A stretch of DNA of 64,000 nucleotides from JAGOTP01 sp964598725. GTDB taxonomy: Bacteria; Patescibacteriota; Patescibacteriia; 2-12-FULL-60-25. The first letter of the stretch is position 1, and every line of letters begins with the position of its first letter. The position numbers and the translations under genes were made by a program. The notes beneath the pieces were generated by a model. The model was not told where the DNA came from, ran no database searches, and saw only the letters and a program-made list of their open reading frames with translations. Of the stretch, positions 16,453 through 25,611 are shown piece by piece. The DNA lies in contig CAZRCW010000001.1 of the NCBI GenBank assembly GCA_964598725.1, positions 372,001-436,000 of the forward strand, given 5' to 3'.

Positions 16453-17721
16453 TTAGGTAGGGTAGATCGGATGGAGTTCGGCGAGTTCTCTTACGCGCTT
16501 CGCGACCCGTTCTTGGACGGTAGAGCTGCTAGCGTTCTTCAATGCCTCTGCAATTAAACGTGCAACTTCTTCCGTATGAATCTCGTCAAAGCCACGCGTC
16601 GTAATTGCTGGCGTTCCGATACGGATCCCGGACGGATCCATTGGGCTCCGTGGATCGAATGGCAGCATGTTTTTATTCACAGAGATACCAACCTTCTCAA
16701 GAATGATCTCCGCGTCCTTGCCACCGACGCCCCAAGGCGTGACATCGAGTAATAATAAATGATTATCGGTTCCACCCGACACGAGCTTCCCACCTTCTTT
16801 TTGGAAGGCGCGTGACATGGCCATCGCATTCGCGAGAACGCGTTCCTGATATTGCATGAACGATGGCTGTAACGCTTCGTGGAAGGCGACCGCTTTTCCA
16901 GCGATCACATGTTCGAGCGGTCCACCCTGCGCACCTGGGAAGACGGCGCTATCGATTTTCTGGGCGAGTGTACGCTTTCCGTCTGGATCCAAGCGATCTT
17001 GAATTTTACACAGAATCATAGCTCCGCGTGGTCCGCGAAGGGTTTTGTGCGTCGTAGTCGTAACGACGTCGGCGTAGGGGACCGGGTCAGGGGCGAGTTT
17101 GGTCGCGACGAGTCCAGCAATATGCGCCATGTCGACCATCAAATACGCGCCAACTTCATCGGCGATCTTACGGAACTCAGGGAAATCCAAGTGACGCGGA
17201 TAGGCCGAGAAACCCGCGATAATCATGCGTGGCTTGTGTTGCTTAGCGAGCGCGCGCACTTCATCCATATCGACGCGCTGCGTATCTTGGCGAACGCCAT
17301 ACGGAACAACGTTGAACCATTTTCCGCTGAAGCTGACAGGGGAGCCGTGGGTGAGATGCCCTCCATGCGCCAAGTTCATAGCGAGGATCGTGTCACCTGG
17401 TTTGCAAAGGGCTAGGTAGGTCGCGAAGTTGGCTTGCGCTCCGGCGTGTGGCTGAACGTTGGCATGTTCTGCTTGGAAGAGTTGCTTGGCACGATCGATG
17501 GCCAGGGTTTCAACCTTATCGATGACGTGGTTACCGCCGTAGTAACGACGGGTTGGGTACCCTTCCGAGTATTTATTGGTCAAAATCGAACCAACAGCCT
17601 CCAAGACGGCTTCAGAGACGTAGTTTTCGGAGGCGATGAGCTCAAGTTCGTGCTGCTGACGTTCTTTTTCTTCTTGAATAAAACCGGCCAATTGGGGATC
17701 GATTTGGGAAAGAATGTTCAT
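16453..17721 (-). CDS. glyA: Serine hydroxymethyltransferase
   Basis: The 422-residue product is a full-length PLP-dependent SHMT interconverting serine and glycine with transfer of one-carbon units to tetrahydrofolate. Seen are ELIASENYVS near the start, the NKYSEGYPTRRYYGG segment, and the PLP-lysine motif VVTTTTHKTLRGPRG. It leads an operon with the downstream SDR. The 5' leader of roughly 30 nt is pyrimidine-rich and has no SD. Confidence 0.97.
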   Translation of the reverse strand: MNILSQIDPQLAGFIQEEKERQQHELELIASENYVSEAVLEAVGSILTNKYSEGYPTRRYYGGNHVIDKVETLAIDRAKQLFQAEHANVQPHAGAQANFATYLALCKPGDTILAMNLAHGGHLTHGSPVSFSGKWFNVVPYGVRQDTQRVDMDEVRALAKQHKPRMIIAGFSAYPRHLDFPEFRKIADEVGAYLMVDMAHIAGLVATKLAPDPVPYADVVTTTTHKTLRGPRGAMILCKIQDRLDPDGKRTLAQKIDSAVFPGAQGGPLEHVIAGKAVAFHEALQPSFMQYQERVLANAMAMSRAFQKEGGKLVSGGTDNHLLLLDVTPWGVGGKDAEIILEKVGISVNKNMLPFDPRSPMDPSGIRIGTPAITTRGFDEIHTEEVARLIAEALKNASSSTVQERVAKRVRELAELHPIYPT

Positions 17722-17830
17722 ACGGATAAAAAGAAAAGCGAATAGAGAAAGATCTAAGTTGGGTTGCCGTATGAAGAAAATTACAACATGAAACTAGGGT
17801 AGAGGATGGAGCTCAAAAAGACAACGATTC

Positions 17831-17860
17831 TTGACAGTCGACCGCAAAGATTTTTATACT
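17831..17860 (+). promoter_or_regulatory. Sigma-70-type promoter of the hrcA operon
   Basis: TTGACA (17831-17836), an 18-nt spacer and TATACT (17855-17860). The predicted transcription start falls inside the adjacent CIRCE element, as expected for HrcA repression. Confidence 0.8.
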
Positions 17861-17863
17861 GCA

Positions 17864-17890
17864 TTAGCACTCAAATTGTGAGAGTGCTAA
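17864..17890 (+). promoter_or_regulatory. CIRCE operator of hrcA
   Basis: A perfect CIRCE inverted repeat, TTAGCACTC-N9-GAGTGCTAA, lies between the -10 box and the hrcA start. CIRCE is the binding site of the HrcA repressor, so this operon is autoregulated and heat-inducible. Confidence 0.97.
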
Positions 17891-17906
17891 TGTCACTCTT
17901 AAGACC

Positions 17907-18590
17907 ATGGATGATCGACGAGCCCACCTTCTCCAAGCAATTGTAGAAGAGTATATCGCCAGCGCGGAACCCGTTGGATCGCAGTCTTTGGTATCGCGCT
18001 ATCAGCTCGATGTGAGCCCGGCGACGGTCCGTAACTGGTGTGCGGAGCTTGAGGAAGAAGGGTTGCTGATGCAGCCTCACACCTCCGGCGGTCGTATCCC
18101 GACGGAACAGGGCTTTCAGACCTACGTCACCCGGTTCGTGGTCCCAAAACCCTGTCCGAAACGCGAACGAGATGCCTTTGAACGCGCCTATACCTCCGAG
18201 ACGGATCCGGAACGCCAACTCAAAGCTCTCGCCAAGATGCTGGCGGAAACATCGGAACTGGCGGTCGTCGCCGCGATCGGCGAAGCGGATACCTATTACA
18301 CAGGTCTCTCAGCGCTCTTCTCTCAACCGGAGTTTCGCGACTGGCAACGAGTTGTATCGCTAACCGAGGTTCTTGATCGGATGGACGAAGCGCTGCTCAA
18401 AACGCGCGCCGTACGTCTCGATGAGCCACGGATCCTGCTCGGGACGGACTGTCCCTTCGGTCAAGCCTGTGGAACGGTTCTGCTCAGCGTCGGCTCTTCG
18501 ATGATCGGCGTACTCGGTCCCATCCGCATGGAATACCAAACCATCTATCGGTTCATGCTCGGTGTACGTGACATCATTTCTCTCTCATAA
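17907..18590 (+). CDS. hrcA: Heat-inducible transcription repressor HrcA (short form)
   Basis: The 227-residue product has the N-terminal winged helix (IVEEYIASAEPVGSQSL, then VSPATVRNWCAELEEEGLL, SGGRIPTEQGFQTYV) and a reduced GAF-like part ending with IRMEYQTIYRFMLGVRDII. Typical HrcA is near 340 residues, so the inserted dimerising domain is largely missing here. The perfect CIRCE upstream and a second one before groES show it is still the likely regulator. First gene of the chaperone cluster. Confidence 0.9.
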   Translation: MDDRRAHLLQAIVEEYIASAEPVGSQSLVSRYQLDVSPATVRNWCAELEEEGLLMQPHTSGGRIPTEQGFQTYVTRFVVPKPCPKRERDAFERAYTSETDPERQLKALAKMLAETSELAVVAAIGEADTYYTGLSALFSQPEFRDWQRVVSLTEVLDRMDEALLKTRAVRLDEPRILLGTDCPFGQACGTVLLSVGSSMIGVLGPIRMEYQTIYRFMLGVRDIISLS

Positions 18591-18601
18591 ATATCAACTC
18601 T

Positions 18602-19135
18602 ATGGTCGACGACATCAATCCACCCGTTCCTTCTTCCGACGAGCTCGATCAAGCGGATCTAACACAGCTCAAAGCACAGGCCGAGGAATATCTTGCCGGC
18701 TGGAAGCGAGCTCAAGCTGATTACGCGAACGTTCTGAGAGAAAAAGAACGTGACCGGGCAGACTACGTGAAGTTCGCCAACACCTCGCTCCTTCAATCCT
18801 TACTTCCAGCGATCGAACACTTCGCCACCGCGCTTCGTTTCATTCCGGATACAGCTTCGCTCCCGGAGGAGTCCCGAAAGAAGTGGGAATCGTGGCTCGT
18901 CGGTGTGAAGGCGGTTCAATCCCTTTGGGAACAGGCGGCACAGGGAGCCGGGTTAGAGCGCATTGTCTCGCAAGGTGCCTTCGATCCAACACAGCATGAA
19001 GCGGTCGGGCGTGAAGCTTCTGCGGATGTTCCAGCTGAACACATTCTCCGTGTTGTACAGGATGGCTGGAAGCTCAATGGCCGCGTCCTTCGTCCAGCGC
19101 AAGTGATTGTCGCCGATGCCGATCAGTCGAATTAA
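18602..19135 (+). CDS. grpE: Nucleotide exchange factor GrpE
   Basis: The 177-residue product has a long N-terminal coiled coil with ADYANVLREKERDRADYVKF (residues 39-58) and the C-terminal beta-wing region GAFDPTQHEAV with a VLRPAQVIV tail. GrpE releases ADP from DnaK. It lies 11 nt after hrcA and 10 nt before hsp20, inside one operon. No SD precedes the ATG. Confidence 0.95.
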   Translation: MVDDINPPVPSSDELDQADLTQLKAQAEEYLAGWKRAQADYANVLREKERDRADYVKFANTSLLQSLLPAIEHFATALRFIPDTASLPEESRKKWESWLVGVKAVQSLWEQAAQGAGLERIVSQGAFDPTQHEAVGREASADVPAEHILRVVQDGWKLNGRVLRPAQVIVADADQSN

Positions 19136-19145
19136 CCCTTAGCCT

Positions 19146-19607
19146 ATGACCCTCATTAAATGGTCTCCCATGTCACCGTTTTTTGACCAACAACCTTTCG
19201 AAGCGATGGAAAACTTCTTAGATGAGATGCGTGGAACCGGAAATGCGCTCTCAACCACGTCTGGCGCGAACGGACTGATTCCACCAGTCGACATGTACGA
19301 AACGGATGAAGCGGTGGTGGTCGAAATGCCGATGCCAGGAATCGATGCGAAGAAGCTCGACATCTCCATCGACAATGGCATTCTCTCCGTCAAAGGAACG
19401 AATGAACGGAAAACGGAAGTCGATGAAAAGAATTATTATCGCAAAGAAGTGCGTTACGGATCGGTCTTCCGCCAAATCGTTCTCCCGGCTAAAGTCCTCG
19501 CCGATAAAACCGAAGCCACCTACGAGCAGGGAATCCTGAAGCTCTCGATCCCAAAGGCTCAAGCGGAAGGCGGGGCCGTGAAGGTTCAGATCAAAGATCA
19601 TTCCTAA
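19146..19607 (+). CDS. Small heat shock protein Hsp20
   Basis: The 153-residue product carries an alpha-crystallin domain (residues about 48-150) with VDMYETDEAVVVEMPMPG, then the L-x-I-x-x-G-I-L-x-V edge and the GILKLSIPKA motif. Hsp20 proteins bind unfolding clients as oligomers and pass them to DnaK. Its position inside the hrcA-grpE-dnaK operon places it under CIRCE control, which is uncommon outside this group. Confidence 0.93.
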   Translation: MTLIKWSPMSPFFDQQPFEAMENFLDEMRGTGNALSTTSGANGLIPPVDMYETDEAVVVEMPMPGIDAKKLDISIDNGILSVKGTNERKTEVDEKNYYRKEVRYGSVFRQIVLPAKVLADKTEATYEQGILKLSIPKAQAEGGAVKVQIKDHS

Positions 19608-19631
19608 CAAGTCACATTTCTCTACACATAT

Positions 19632-21572
19632 ATGCCTAAAATTCTCGGAATCGACCTCGGTACCACCAACTCATGTATGGCGGTTGTTGAGGGTGGTCAG
19701 CCAAAAGTCTTAGAAAACGCCGAAGGAGCGCGCACCACGCCATCCATGGCTGCCATCACCAAGACGGGTGAGCGTTTGGTTGGTCAGCTCGCTAAGCGTC
19801 AGGCCGTTGTGAACCCAGTAAACACCGTTTTCTCGGCGAAGCGTTTGATCGGTCGCCCTTGGGCCGACGAAGAAGTCCAGCGTGACTTGAAATGGTTGCC
19901 GTATGCCTTGTCCCAGAAGGGTGAAGGTGTGCGCATCAAGATGGGAGATAAGGACTATGCTCCAGAAGAAGTTGCTGCCATGGTGCTTCAGAAATTGAAG
20001 GCGGATGCCGAAGCGAAGACCGGCGAGAAGATCACCGAAGCTGTGATTACGGTTCCTGCTTACTTCGATGACTCACAGCGCCAAGCAACGAAGGTAGCTG
20101 GTGAAATCGCGGGCTTGAACGTTCGTCGTATCATCAACGAGCCAACGGCCGCTGCGCTTGCCTACGGTTTTGATAACAAGAAGGATGAAAAGATCGTCGT
20201 CTACGACCTTGGTGGTGGAACGTTCGATGTATCTGTCCTTGAAGTTGCCTACGATGCGTCCGCCGACCAAAACACGATTGAAGTGCGTGCAACCAACGGT
20301 GATACCCACCTCGGTGGTGATGACTTCGATCAGCGCATCATTCAGTGGATCGTCGACGAATTCAAAAAGACCGAAGGCATTGATTTGAGCAAAGACACGC
20401 TCGCCTTGCAGCGTATTAAGGATGCGGCTGAACGTGCCAAGATTGAGCTCTCAACGGCGCTCGAAACCGAAATTAACCAGCCGTTCATCACAAGCGATGC
20501 GACCGGTCCAAAGCACTTGCTGATCAAGATGAAGCGTCTCGATTTGGAGAAGCTCGTTGGAGATTTGGTTGAGAAGACGCTTGAGCCATGTCGCAAGGCA
20601 TTGGCTGATGCGAAATTGTCGGTCGGCCAGATCGACGAGGTCGTGTTGGTTGGTGGGATGACCCGCATGCCGCTTGTTATCCAAACCGTTGAAAAGTTCT
20701 TCGGGAAGAAGCCAAACGCTTCGGTTAACCCAGATGAAGTGGTCGCGATCGGTGCCGCCATTCAGGCAGGTAACTTGCAGGGCGATATCAAGGGCGAACT
20801 GTTGCTGCTCGACGTCACGCCACTTTCTCTCGGTCTCGAAACCTTGGGCGGTGTCATGACGAAGCTTATCGATCGCAACACGACGATTCCTACCTCGAAG
20901 TCACAGATTTTCTCGACCGCTGCGGATGGTCAGACCTCGGTGGAGGTCCATGTCTTGCAAGGTGAGCGTGAATTGGCCGGTGACAACCGTTCACTCGGAA
21001 AATTCACCTTGTCTGGCATCCCAACCGCTCCGCGTGGTGTCCCACAGGTGGAAGTCACTTTCGACTTGGATGCGAACGGTATTCTCTCGGTGAAAGCGAA
21101 GGACAAGGCGACCAACAAAGAACAGACAGTTACGATCGCCGCTTCAACCAACTTGAGCAAAGACGAAATTGAAAAGATGCGGAAAGAAGCCGAAGCTCAC
21201 GCTGATGAAGACAAGAAGCGCCGCGAATCGATCGAAACCAAGAACATGGCCGAAACCATGATCTACACGACCGAAAAGATGGTGAAAGAAGCTGGTGACA
21301 AGGCTTCCGCTGACGATAAGAAAGTCGTTGAAGAAAAACTTGAAGCCTTGAAGAAGGTAAAGGACGGTGACGACTTGGAAGCGATCAAGAAGGCTTCCGA
21401 TGAATTGGCCGACGCCGCCCAAAAGATCGGCGCCGCCATGTACCAACAGTCCGGCGACGCCTCTGCTCAGAATACGACGAGCGAAGCTCCGTCTGATCAA
21501 GCTTCTTCCACTGAACCTTCGTCTGACGCTTCCCCTGATTCCTCCGCCTCCGACACCCCTGAAACCAAATAA
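19632..21572 (+). CDS. dnaK: Chaperone DnaK (Hsp70)
   Basis: The 646-residue product is a complete Hsp70: IGIDLGTTNSCMAVVEGG-type phosphate loop 1, VYDLGGGTFDVSVLEV, VLVGGMTRMP, linker LLLDVTPLSLG, and a substrate-binding domain and lid. The C-terminus is Ser/Thr/Asp-rich and lacks the EEVD-like end of eukaryotic forms. It refolds proteins with DnaJ and GrpE. No SD before the ATG. A highly paired RNA segment follows the stop. Confidence 0.98.
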   Translation: MPKILGIDLGTTNSCMAVVEGGQPKVLENAEGARTTPSMAAITKTGERLVGQLAKRQAVVNPVNTVFSAKRLIGRPWADEEVQRDLKWLPYALSQKGEGVRIKMGDKDYAPEEVAAMVLQKLKADAEAKTGEKITEAVITVPAYFDDSQRQATKVAGEIAGLNVRRIINEPTAAALAYGFDNKKDEKIVVYDLGGGTFDVSVLEVAYDASADQNTIEVRATNGDTHLGGDDFDQRIIQWIVDEFKKTEGIDLSKDTLALQRIKDAAERAKIELSTALETEINQPFITSDATGPKHLLIKMKRLDLEKLVGDLVEKTLEPCRKALADAKLSVGQIDEVVLVGGMTRMPLVIQTVEKFFGKKPNASVNPDEVVAIGAAIQAGNLQGDIKGELLLLDVTPLSLGLETLGGVMTKLIDRNTTIPTSKSQIFSTAADGQTSVEVHVLQGERELAGDNRSLGKFTLSGIPTAPRGVPQVEVTFDLDANGILSVKAKDKATNKEQTVTIAASTNLSKDEIEKMRKEAEAHADEDKKRRESIETKNMAETMIYTTEKMVKEAGDKASADDKKVVEEKLEALKKVKDGDDLEAIKKASDELADAAQKIGAAMYQQSGDASAQNTTSEAPSDQASSTEPSSDASPDSSASDTPETK

Positions 21573-21588
21573 TAGTTGATACGAAGCG

Positions 21589-21743
21589 AAAGACAGAGCT
21601 TCGACCGACCGAGCACCTGTTCGAGCCTCAATGAGCAACGCGAATGACGCGAACAAGGCCTAGCGAAGAGATCCCCGAAGCAACGATTCTCTTCGCTAGA
21701 GTCTTCAGCGCGAGTTGCGCAGGGAGGAAGGAGCTCTGTCTTT
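21589..21743 (+). ncRNA. Candidate structured RNA between dnaK and DUF3467
   Basis: The 155-nt segment is closed by a 14-bp stem with one G-U pair (AAAGACAGAGCTTC 21589-21602 with GGAGCTCTGTCTTT 21730-21743). Inside are CGCG-AATGA-CGCG (21639-21651), a 12-bp perfect hairpin CTAGCGAAGAGA (21660-21671) with 21688-21699, and GCGC-GAGTT-GCGC (21708-21720). There is no convincing ORF on the sense strand. The layout (closing stem, central bubble with a small 3' hairpin, long terminal stem) recalls 6S RNA, but I see no conserved primary motif. It could instead be a processing or termination structure inside the operon. Confidence 0.5.
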
Positions 21744-21763
21744 CTGCGTAGTATCATCCATCT

Positions 21764-22021
21764 ATGAACATCCAAGCACCCGAAGGCACACTCTCCGGCA
21801 AATACGCCAACCAAATGCAGGTCGCTCACACGCCTGAGGAGTTCGTCTTGGATTTTATCTGCGCCTTTCCTCCCGCTGGTGAGCTCGTGTCACGATTAGT
21901 TGTGAGCCCTCGTCACATGAAGCGCATTCTCCGCGCCCTCGCTGAGAACGTCACGCTCTACGAAAAACATCACGGCTCCATCCAGGAAGCCGACGAACCA
22001 AAGCTGCTCGCTGGTAGCTAA
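21764..22021 (+). CDS. DUF3467 family protein
   Basis: The 85-residue product matches DUF3467: GKYANQMQVAHTPEEFVLDF followed by LVSRLVVSPRHMKRIL, a short family of unknown function usually called DUF3467. It lies 11 nt before dnaJ and after the structured segment, so it is probably expressed with the chaperones. No SD. Confidence 0.85.
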   Translation: MNIQAPEGTLSGKYANQMQVAHTPEEFVLDFICAFPPAGELVSRLVVSPRHMKRILRALAENVTLYEKHHGSIQEADEPKLLAGS

Positions 22022-22032
22022 CCTTTTCTCCC

Positions 22033-23127
22033 ATGGCCAAAGATTACTATTCCGTATTAGGCGTCGCGAAAGGCGCGTCTGACGACGAAATCAAGAAAGC
22101 CTATCGCAAACTCGCGCATCAACATCACCCCGACAAAAGCGGTGGTGATGATACGCGTTTCAAAGAGGTGAACGAGGCCTATCAGGTCTTGGGCGATGCG
22201 AAGAAACGTCAAACCTACGATCAGTTTGGATCGGCTGCCTTTGAACAAGGCGGTGCGGGTCCTGGTCCGGGCGCTGGTGGCTTCGGTGGATTTGGAGGAT
22301 TCGATTTCAGTGGTTTCCAAGGTCAGGACTTGGGAGATCTTGGTGATGTCCTCGGCGAGATGTTTGGATTTCGTTCCGGGGGCGGTGGTCCTCGCCAGGC
22401 GCGTGGGAAAGATATTGAAGTTGACGTTCGAATTGAATTTAAAGAAGCCGCCTTCGGTGCTCGTCGCACCGTAAAGCTCTATAAACCTTCCACGTGTCAC
22501 GAATGTAAGGGTGAAGGACATCCAGCCTCAGCGAAAGCCGAGAAGTGTAAAGAATGTAAAGGTGAAGGTCAGGTCCGCCAGGCGCAACGCACGATGTTTG
22601 GCACGATCCAGACGAGTGTTACCTGTCCAAAATGTCTCGGTCGCGGTCAGACATGGAGCGAGGATTGTAAGGTCTGTAAAGGTGCAGGGATTGAGCGTCG
22701 TGAACAACAGTTACAGCTCGATATTCCCGCCGGCATCGCTTCTGGTGAGATCTTAAAGGTGGCTGGCGAAGGTGAGGCGGCTCCTCATGGTGGACGTTCC
22801 GGTGATTTATACGTCCGCGTCCATGTTCAAGAGGATCCACGCTTCCAACGCGAGGGAAATGATGTCCATGCGCGTCAGGAGGTTCCGTACAGCTTGCTGG
22901 TCTTAGGTGGTGAGATTGAAGTTGAAACGTTGCAGGGCAAGTCGATGGTAAAGATTTCAGAAGGGACACAGCCGGGGACGCAATTCACGTTACGTGGTCA
23001 AGGAATTCCGTTCCTTCGCTCCTCCGGTAAAGGGAACCACATCATTCACGTCTTCCCACAGGTTCCAAAGAAGCTCACGCGCGAACAAAAAGACGCGTTG
23101 CAAAAATTGAAAGAAACGGATCTTTAA
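22033..23127 (+). CDS. dnaJ: Chaperone DnaJ
   Basis: The 364-residue product is a type I DnaJ: J domain with HHPDKS near residue 33, a Gly/Phe-rich region (residues about 73-125), four zinc-binding CxxCxGxG motifs (CHECKGEG, CKECKGEG, CPKCLGRG, CKVCKGAG) and the C-terminal substrate domain. It stimulates DnaK ATPase. Last recognised chaperone gene of the CIRCE-controlled run. Confidence 0.97.
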   Translation: MAKDYYSVLGVAKGASDDEIKKAYRKLAHQHHPDKSGGDDTRFKEVNEAYQVLGDAKKRQTYDQFGSAAFEQGGAGPGPGAGGFGGFGGFDFSGFQGQDLGDLGDVLGEMFGFRSGGGGPRQARGKDIEVDVRIEFKEAAFGARRTVKLYKPSTCHECKGEGHPASAKAEKCKECKGEGQVRQAQRTMFGTIQTSVTCPKCLGRGQTWSEDCKVCKGAGIERREQQLQLDIPAGIASGEILKVAGEGEAAPHGGRSGDLYVRVHVQEDPRFQREGNDVHARQEVPYSLLVLGGEIEVETLQGKSMVKISEGTQPGTQFTLRGQGIPFLRSSGKGNHIIHVFPQVPKKLTREQKDALQKLKETDL

Positions 23128-23147
23128 TCCATTTATTCTTGTCTTGT

Positions 23148-23666
23148 ATGTTTCCTCCGCTCTTCTCTGATCGATCTAAGGCTTCCGATTTCAATTGGTA
23201 CCGAATGGTGGCAACCCGTTTTGGTCAGACGGAGGTTCCTTATGAGTTAGAAGGTGCGTCGAGTGAGCTGAAGGAAGAATTAGAGGTGATCCATGCTTCA
23301 TCTGAATACCTGCTGCTCGCGCAGTCCTTCTTTGCATTGGTGATGCGTGAATGCGAGAAAGCGAAAACGGATATTCAGACGCTTGGCGCTGAGACCGTTA
23401 TACAGCGCATGCCGGCGCTTATCAGTTTAGTCAATTCCGTCGGCTATTTGCGAGGTCAGGACGGGATGTTTTTGGATGACCGTCCAACGCCGGCGATGTA
23501 CATTCAAAGTTTGCTGTATAAGCTTGAAGATGAAGCAGAGAAGAAGCTGCATGAGCTAATCGAGTCGATGCTCGCATCCGAGACCATCAAAGAGCGGTAC
23601 AAAGAACGTCTGATGAATTATTTTGTGCGTTCGCGTTCAGGCGAGAAGGTGACGAACGTCTGGTAG
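23148..23666 (+). CDS. Hypothetical soluble protein downstream of dnaJ
   Basis: The product of about 172 residues is mostly alpha-helical and charged, with no signal peptide or motif I recognise. It starts 20 nt after dnaJ on the same strand and could ride on the chaperone transcript. Start 23148 is chosen because the frame's earlier ATG precedes it by only three residues and neither has an SD. Confidence 0.6.
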   Translation: MFPPLFSDRSKASDFNWYRMVATRFGQTEVPYELEGASSELKEELEVIHASSEYLLLAQSFFALVMRECEKAKTDIQTLGAETVIQRMPALISLVNSVGYLRGQDGMFLDDRPTPAMYIQSLLYKLEDEAEKKLHELIESMLASETIKERYKERLMNYFVRSRSGEKVTNVW

Positions 23667-23699
23667 TGAAAATGCCCGTTTCGTTTTATACTAGGTGTA

Positions 23700-24245
23700 A
23701 TGTTCGCTCCTTTCTCCAGTCCTCTCATGATTGGAAGCTGGCCGGTTCCCGCCGACATTCTGTTTTTAGTTGTCGCGGCTATTTTGGGGTTTGGCTACGG
23801 CTTCGTGATCGGTCGTGATCGCGCGGTTTTGGTGTTGCTGTCGCTGTACGTTTCCTTTTGTGTCGTGACGAACGCGCCCGTGATCTCGCGGATCAGTCAG
23901 GCATTGGGGTTTGGTCGGGTACCGGCCTTACGGGTGGGCTGGTTCTTGGGGCTATTTGTCATCTTGTTTTTGATTCTTTGGCGTTCGACCGCTCTGAAAA
24001 GCATGGCGCGTGATCGCGGGCATTGGGTCCATTCGGGGATCTTTGGCGTACTTGAGATCGGCTTCCTGGCGAGCGCGCTCTTGTTCCTTCTGCCTTCGGA
24101 GTGGAGTGAATCGCTCCCTCGGGCGTTTCAACTGGTCTTTTTGCATGATGTCGCTCGTTCTATCTGGTTTATTGCTCCGATTGTCGGGTTGGCGGCCTTG
24201 GGTCGTCCATCGGGCGATACCTTATCTTTGGACGAGGTCAGCTAA
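23700..24245 (+). CDS. Integral membrane protein, hypothetical
   Basis: The 181-residue product has about five hydrophobic helices and resembles CvpA-type or small accessory membrane proteins only in outline. TATACT ends exactly 7 nt before the ATG, predicting a leaderless transcript separate from the chaperone operon. It is followed 44 nt later by a sigma-factor gene. Confidence 0.65.
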   Translation: MFAPFSSPLMIGSWPVPADILFLVVAAILGFGYGFVIGRDRAVLVLLSLYVSFCVVTNAPVISRISQALGFGRVPALRVGWFLGLFVILFLILWRSTALKSMARDRGHWVHSGIFGVLEIGFLASALLFLLPSEWSESLPRAFQLVFLHDVARSIWFIAPIVGLAALGRPSGDTLSLDEVS

Positions 24246-24289
24246 TGTAACGGTTTGACGGCCTGACCTGTATCTAGTAGGGAAACAGC

Positions 24290-24787
24290 ATGGATCGTCG
24301 GCACTTCGAGGCCTTCTATCACACGCATGTGGACCATGTGTTTCGTTTTGTGTTGTTTCGCGTGGCACAGGATCGTGAACGGGCGAAGGATCTGACGCAA
24401 GAGATTTTTCTCAAAGCCTACGAAGCCTTTGAACGCTACGAGCCTGAGCGGGGAGCGCGTGCCTGGATTTTCACGATCGCACGCAACCACGTGTACAACG
24501 CCTATGCCGCACAGAAAGACACCACTTCGTTAGAAGATGCGGAAAACCACCACTTGCTGCGAGGAAGTCAGACGGATCATGTGCAGCACAACGAAGACAC
24601 GCGACTCATCTTCGAAGCGCTTGCCAAGTTGCCTGAGGCCGAAGCCGATCTGATTCGTCACAAGTATTTAGAAGGCTGGAGTTTTGAAGATCTAGCAAAG
24701 TCTGGTGGTAAAACGGCTGGAGCCCTTCGCATTCAAGCGATGCGTTCCCTGAAACGTCTACAGTCTTTCCTCAAGTACCCATTTTAG
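24290..24787 (+). CDS. ECF-type RNA polymerase sigma factor (copy 1)
   Basis: The 165-residue product has sigma region 2 (FRFVLFRVAQDRERAKDLTQ, then ARAWIFTIARNHVYN) and region 4 (LPEAEADLIRHKYLEGWSF with a helix-turn-helix), without regions 1 and 3: the ECF layout. It redirects RNA polymerase to specific promoters. AGGG precedes the ATG by about 8 nt, one of the few SD-like sites among resident genes. It is directly followed by a DUF5667 membrane protein gene, the probable partner. Confidence 0.88.
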   Translation: MDRRHFEAFYHTHVDHVFRFVLFRVAQDRERAKDLTQEIFLKAYEAFERYEPERGARAWIFTIARNHVYNAYAAQKDTTSLEDAENHHLLRGSQTDHVQHNEDTRLIFEALAKLPEAEADLIRHKYLEGWSFEDLAKSGGKTAGALRIQAMRSLKRLQSFLKYPF

Positions 24788-24788
24788 T

Positions 24789-25526
24789 ATGTTCCGCCTT
24801 TGGCTCTCCCTTCGCCGCATACGGCGCCAAGCGACTCCACGCTCAAACGAGCGGGGAGCGATGGAGGCGTATTTACGTAAGCAAGGAGTTTTTAAAAAGC
24901 AGCACCTCGTTTGGTCGTTTGGACGTTCGTTCGCGTTGGCAGCGGTCGTGGTACTCGTTGTATCGGTGAGTGTGAGTTCGTATGCGTACGCATCGGATGC
25001 GGTTTTGCCGGATACGGTCTTATATCCAATCCGTCAGGTGGTCGAAGAAGTTCAAGTGACGCTCGCGGTGACACCGGTTCAAAAAGAAAAAGTCCAACAG
25101 AAAATCGAAGAGCGTCGCGTGAAAGAAGTGCAGAAACTGACGGAGCTCAAGCGAATCGTTCCGGTGAAACTTGAGAAGTATGTAAAGGCGGCGAATGCGA
25201 CAACGACGCGAGCGATTCAGGAGCGCATTGAGAAGAAAGAACGGCAACAAGCGGAGCAAAAGCAGAAGAAAGAGGAGCAAAAACAAGAGAAGCTAGAACA
25301 GAAGCAACTACGTCTCAAGGAGAAGCAGGAAGCTGCTAATAATAAACAGAAGGCTGAACGTGAAGCGAAGAAGGCGACGACGGATCAAAAGCAGCAAGGG
25401 CAATTGCCTAAGCAGACGGAACGATCTATTCAACGCGATCGGTTGGACAAAGTACGTCAGGGTCTCCTAAAGCGACTTCAGGAGAGGCGTTTTAATACTC
25501 AGCAAAATACAGCGCGACAGCGTTGA
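24789..25526 (+). CDS. DUF5667 membrane protein with Gln/Lys-rich coiled coil
   Basis: The 245-residue product has one transmembrane helix (residues about 45-68), then the DUF5667 core (LPDTVLYPIRQVVEEVQVTL), then a long charged coiled coil of Gln, Lys and Glu. It starts 1 nt after the sigma gene, so the two are surely co-transcribed. The same pairing recurs at 59831-61651, which suggests the DUF5667 protein senses an envelope signal and controls the sigma factor; that role is inference. Confidence 0.75.
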   Translation: MFRLWLSLRRIRRQATPRSNERGAMEAYLRKQGVFKKQHLVWSFGRSFALAAVVVLVVSVSVSSYAYASDAVLPDTVLYPIRQVVEEVQVTLAVTPVQKEKVQQKIEERRVKEVQKLTELKRIVPVKLEKYVKAANATTTRAIQERIEKKERQQAEQKQKKEEQKQEKLEQKQLRLKEKQEAANNKQKAEREAKKATTDQKQQGQLPKQTERSIQRDRLDKVRQGLLKRLQERRFNTQQNTARQR

Positions 25527-25551
25527 CATTTTATTACAATTCAGGTATCCT
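25523..25551 (+). promoter_or_regulatory. Promoter of GC-rich island 4
   Basis: TTGACA (25523-25528), 17-nt spacer ending CAGG, TATCCT (25546-25551). It begins at the end of the preceding gene and drives the GC-rich gene at 25612. Confidence 0.7.
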
Positions 25552-25611
25552 CTGGGCGCGTAAAACGCGGTTCACGTTTCCAGACCAGCGTGGACGAAGG
25601 AGAGGTGACTG

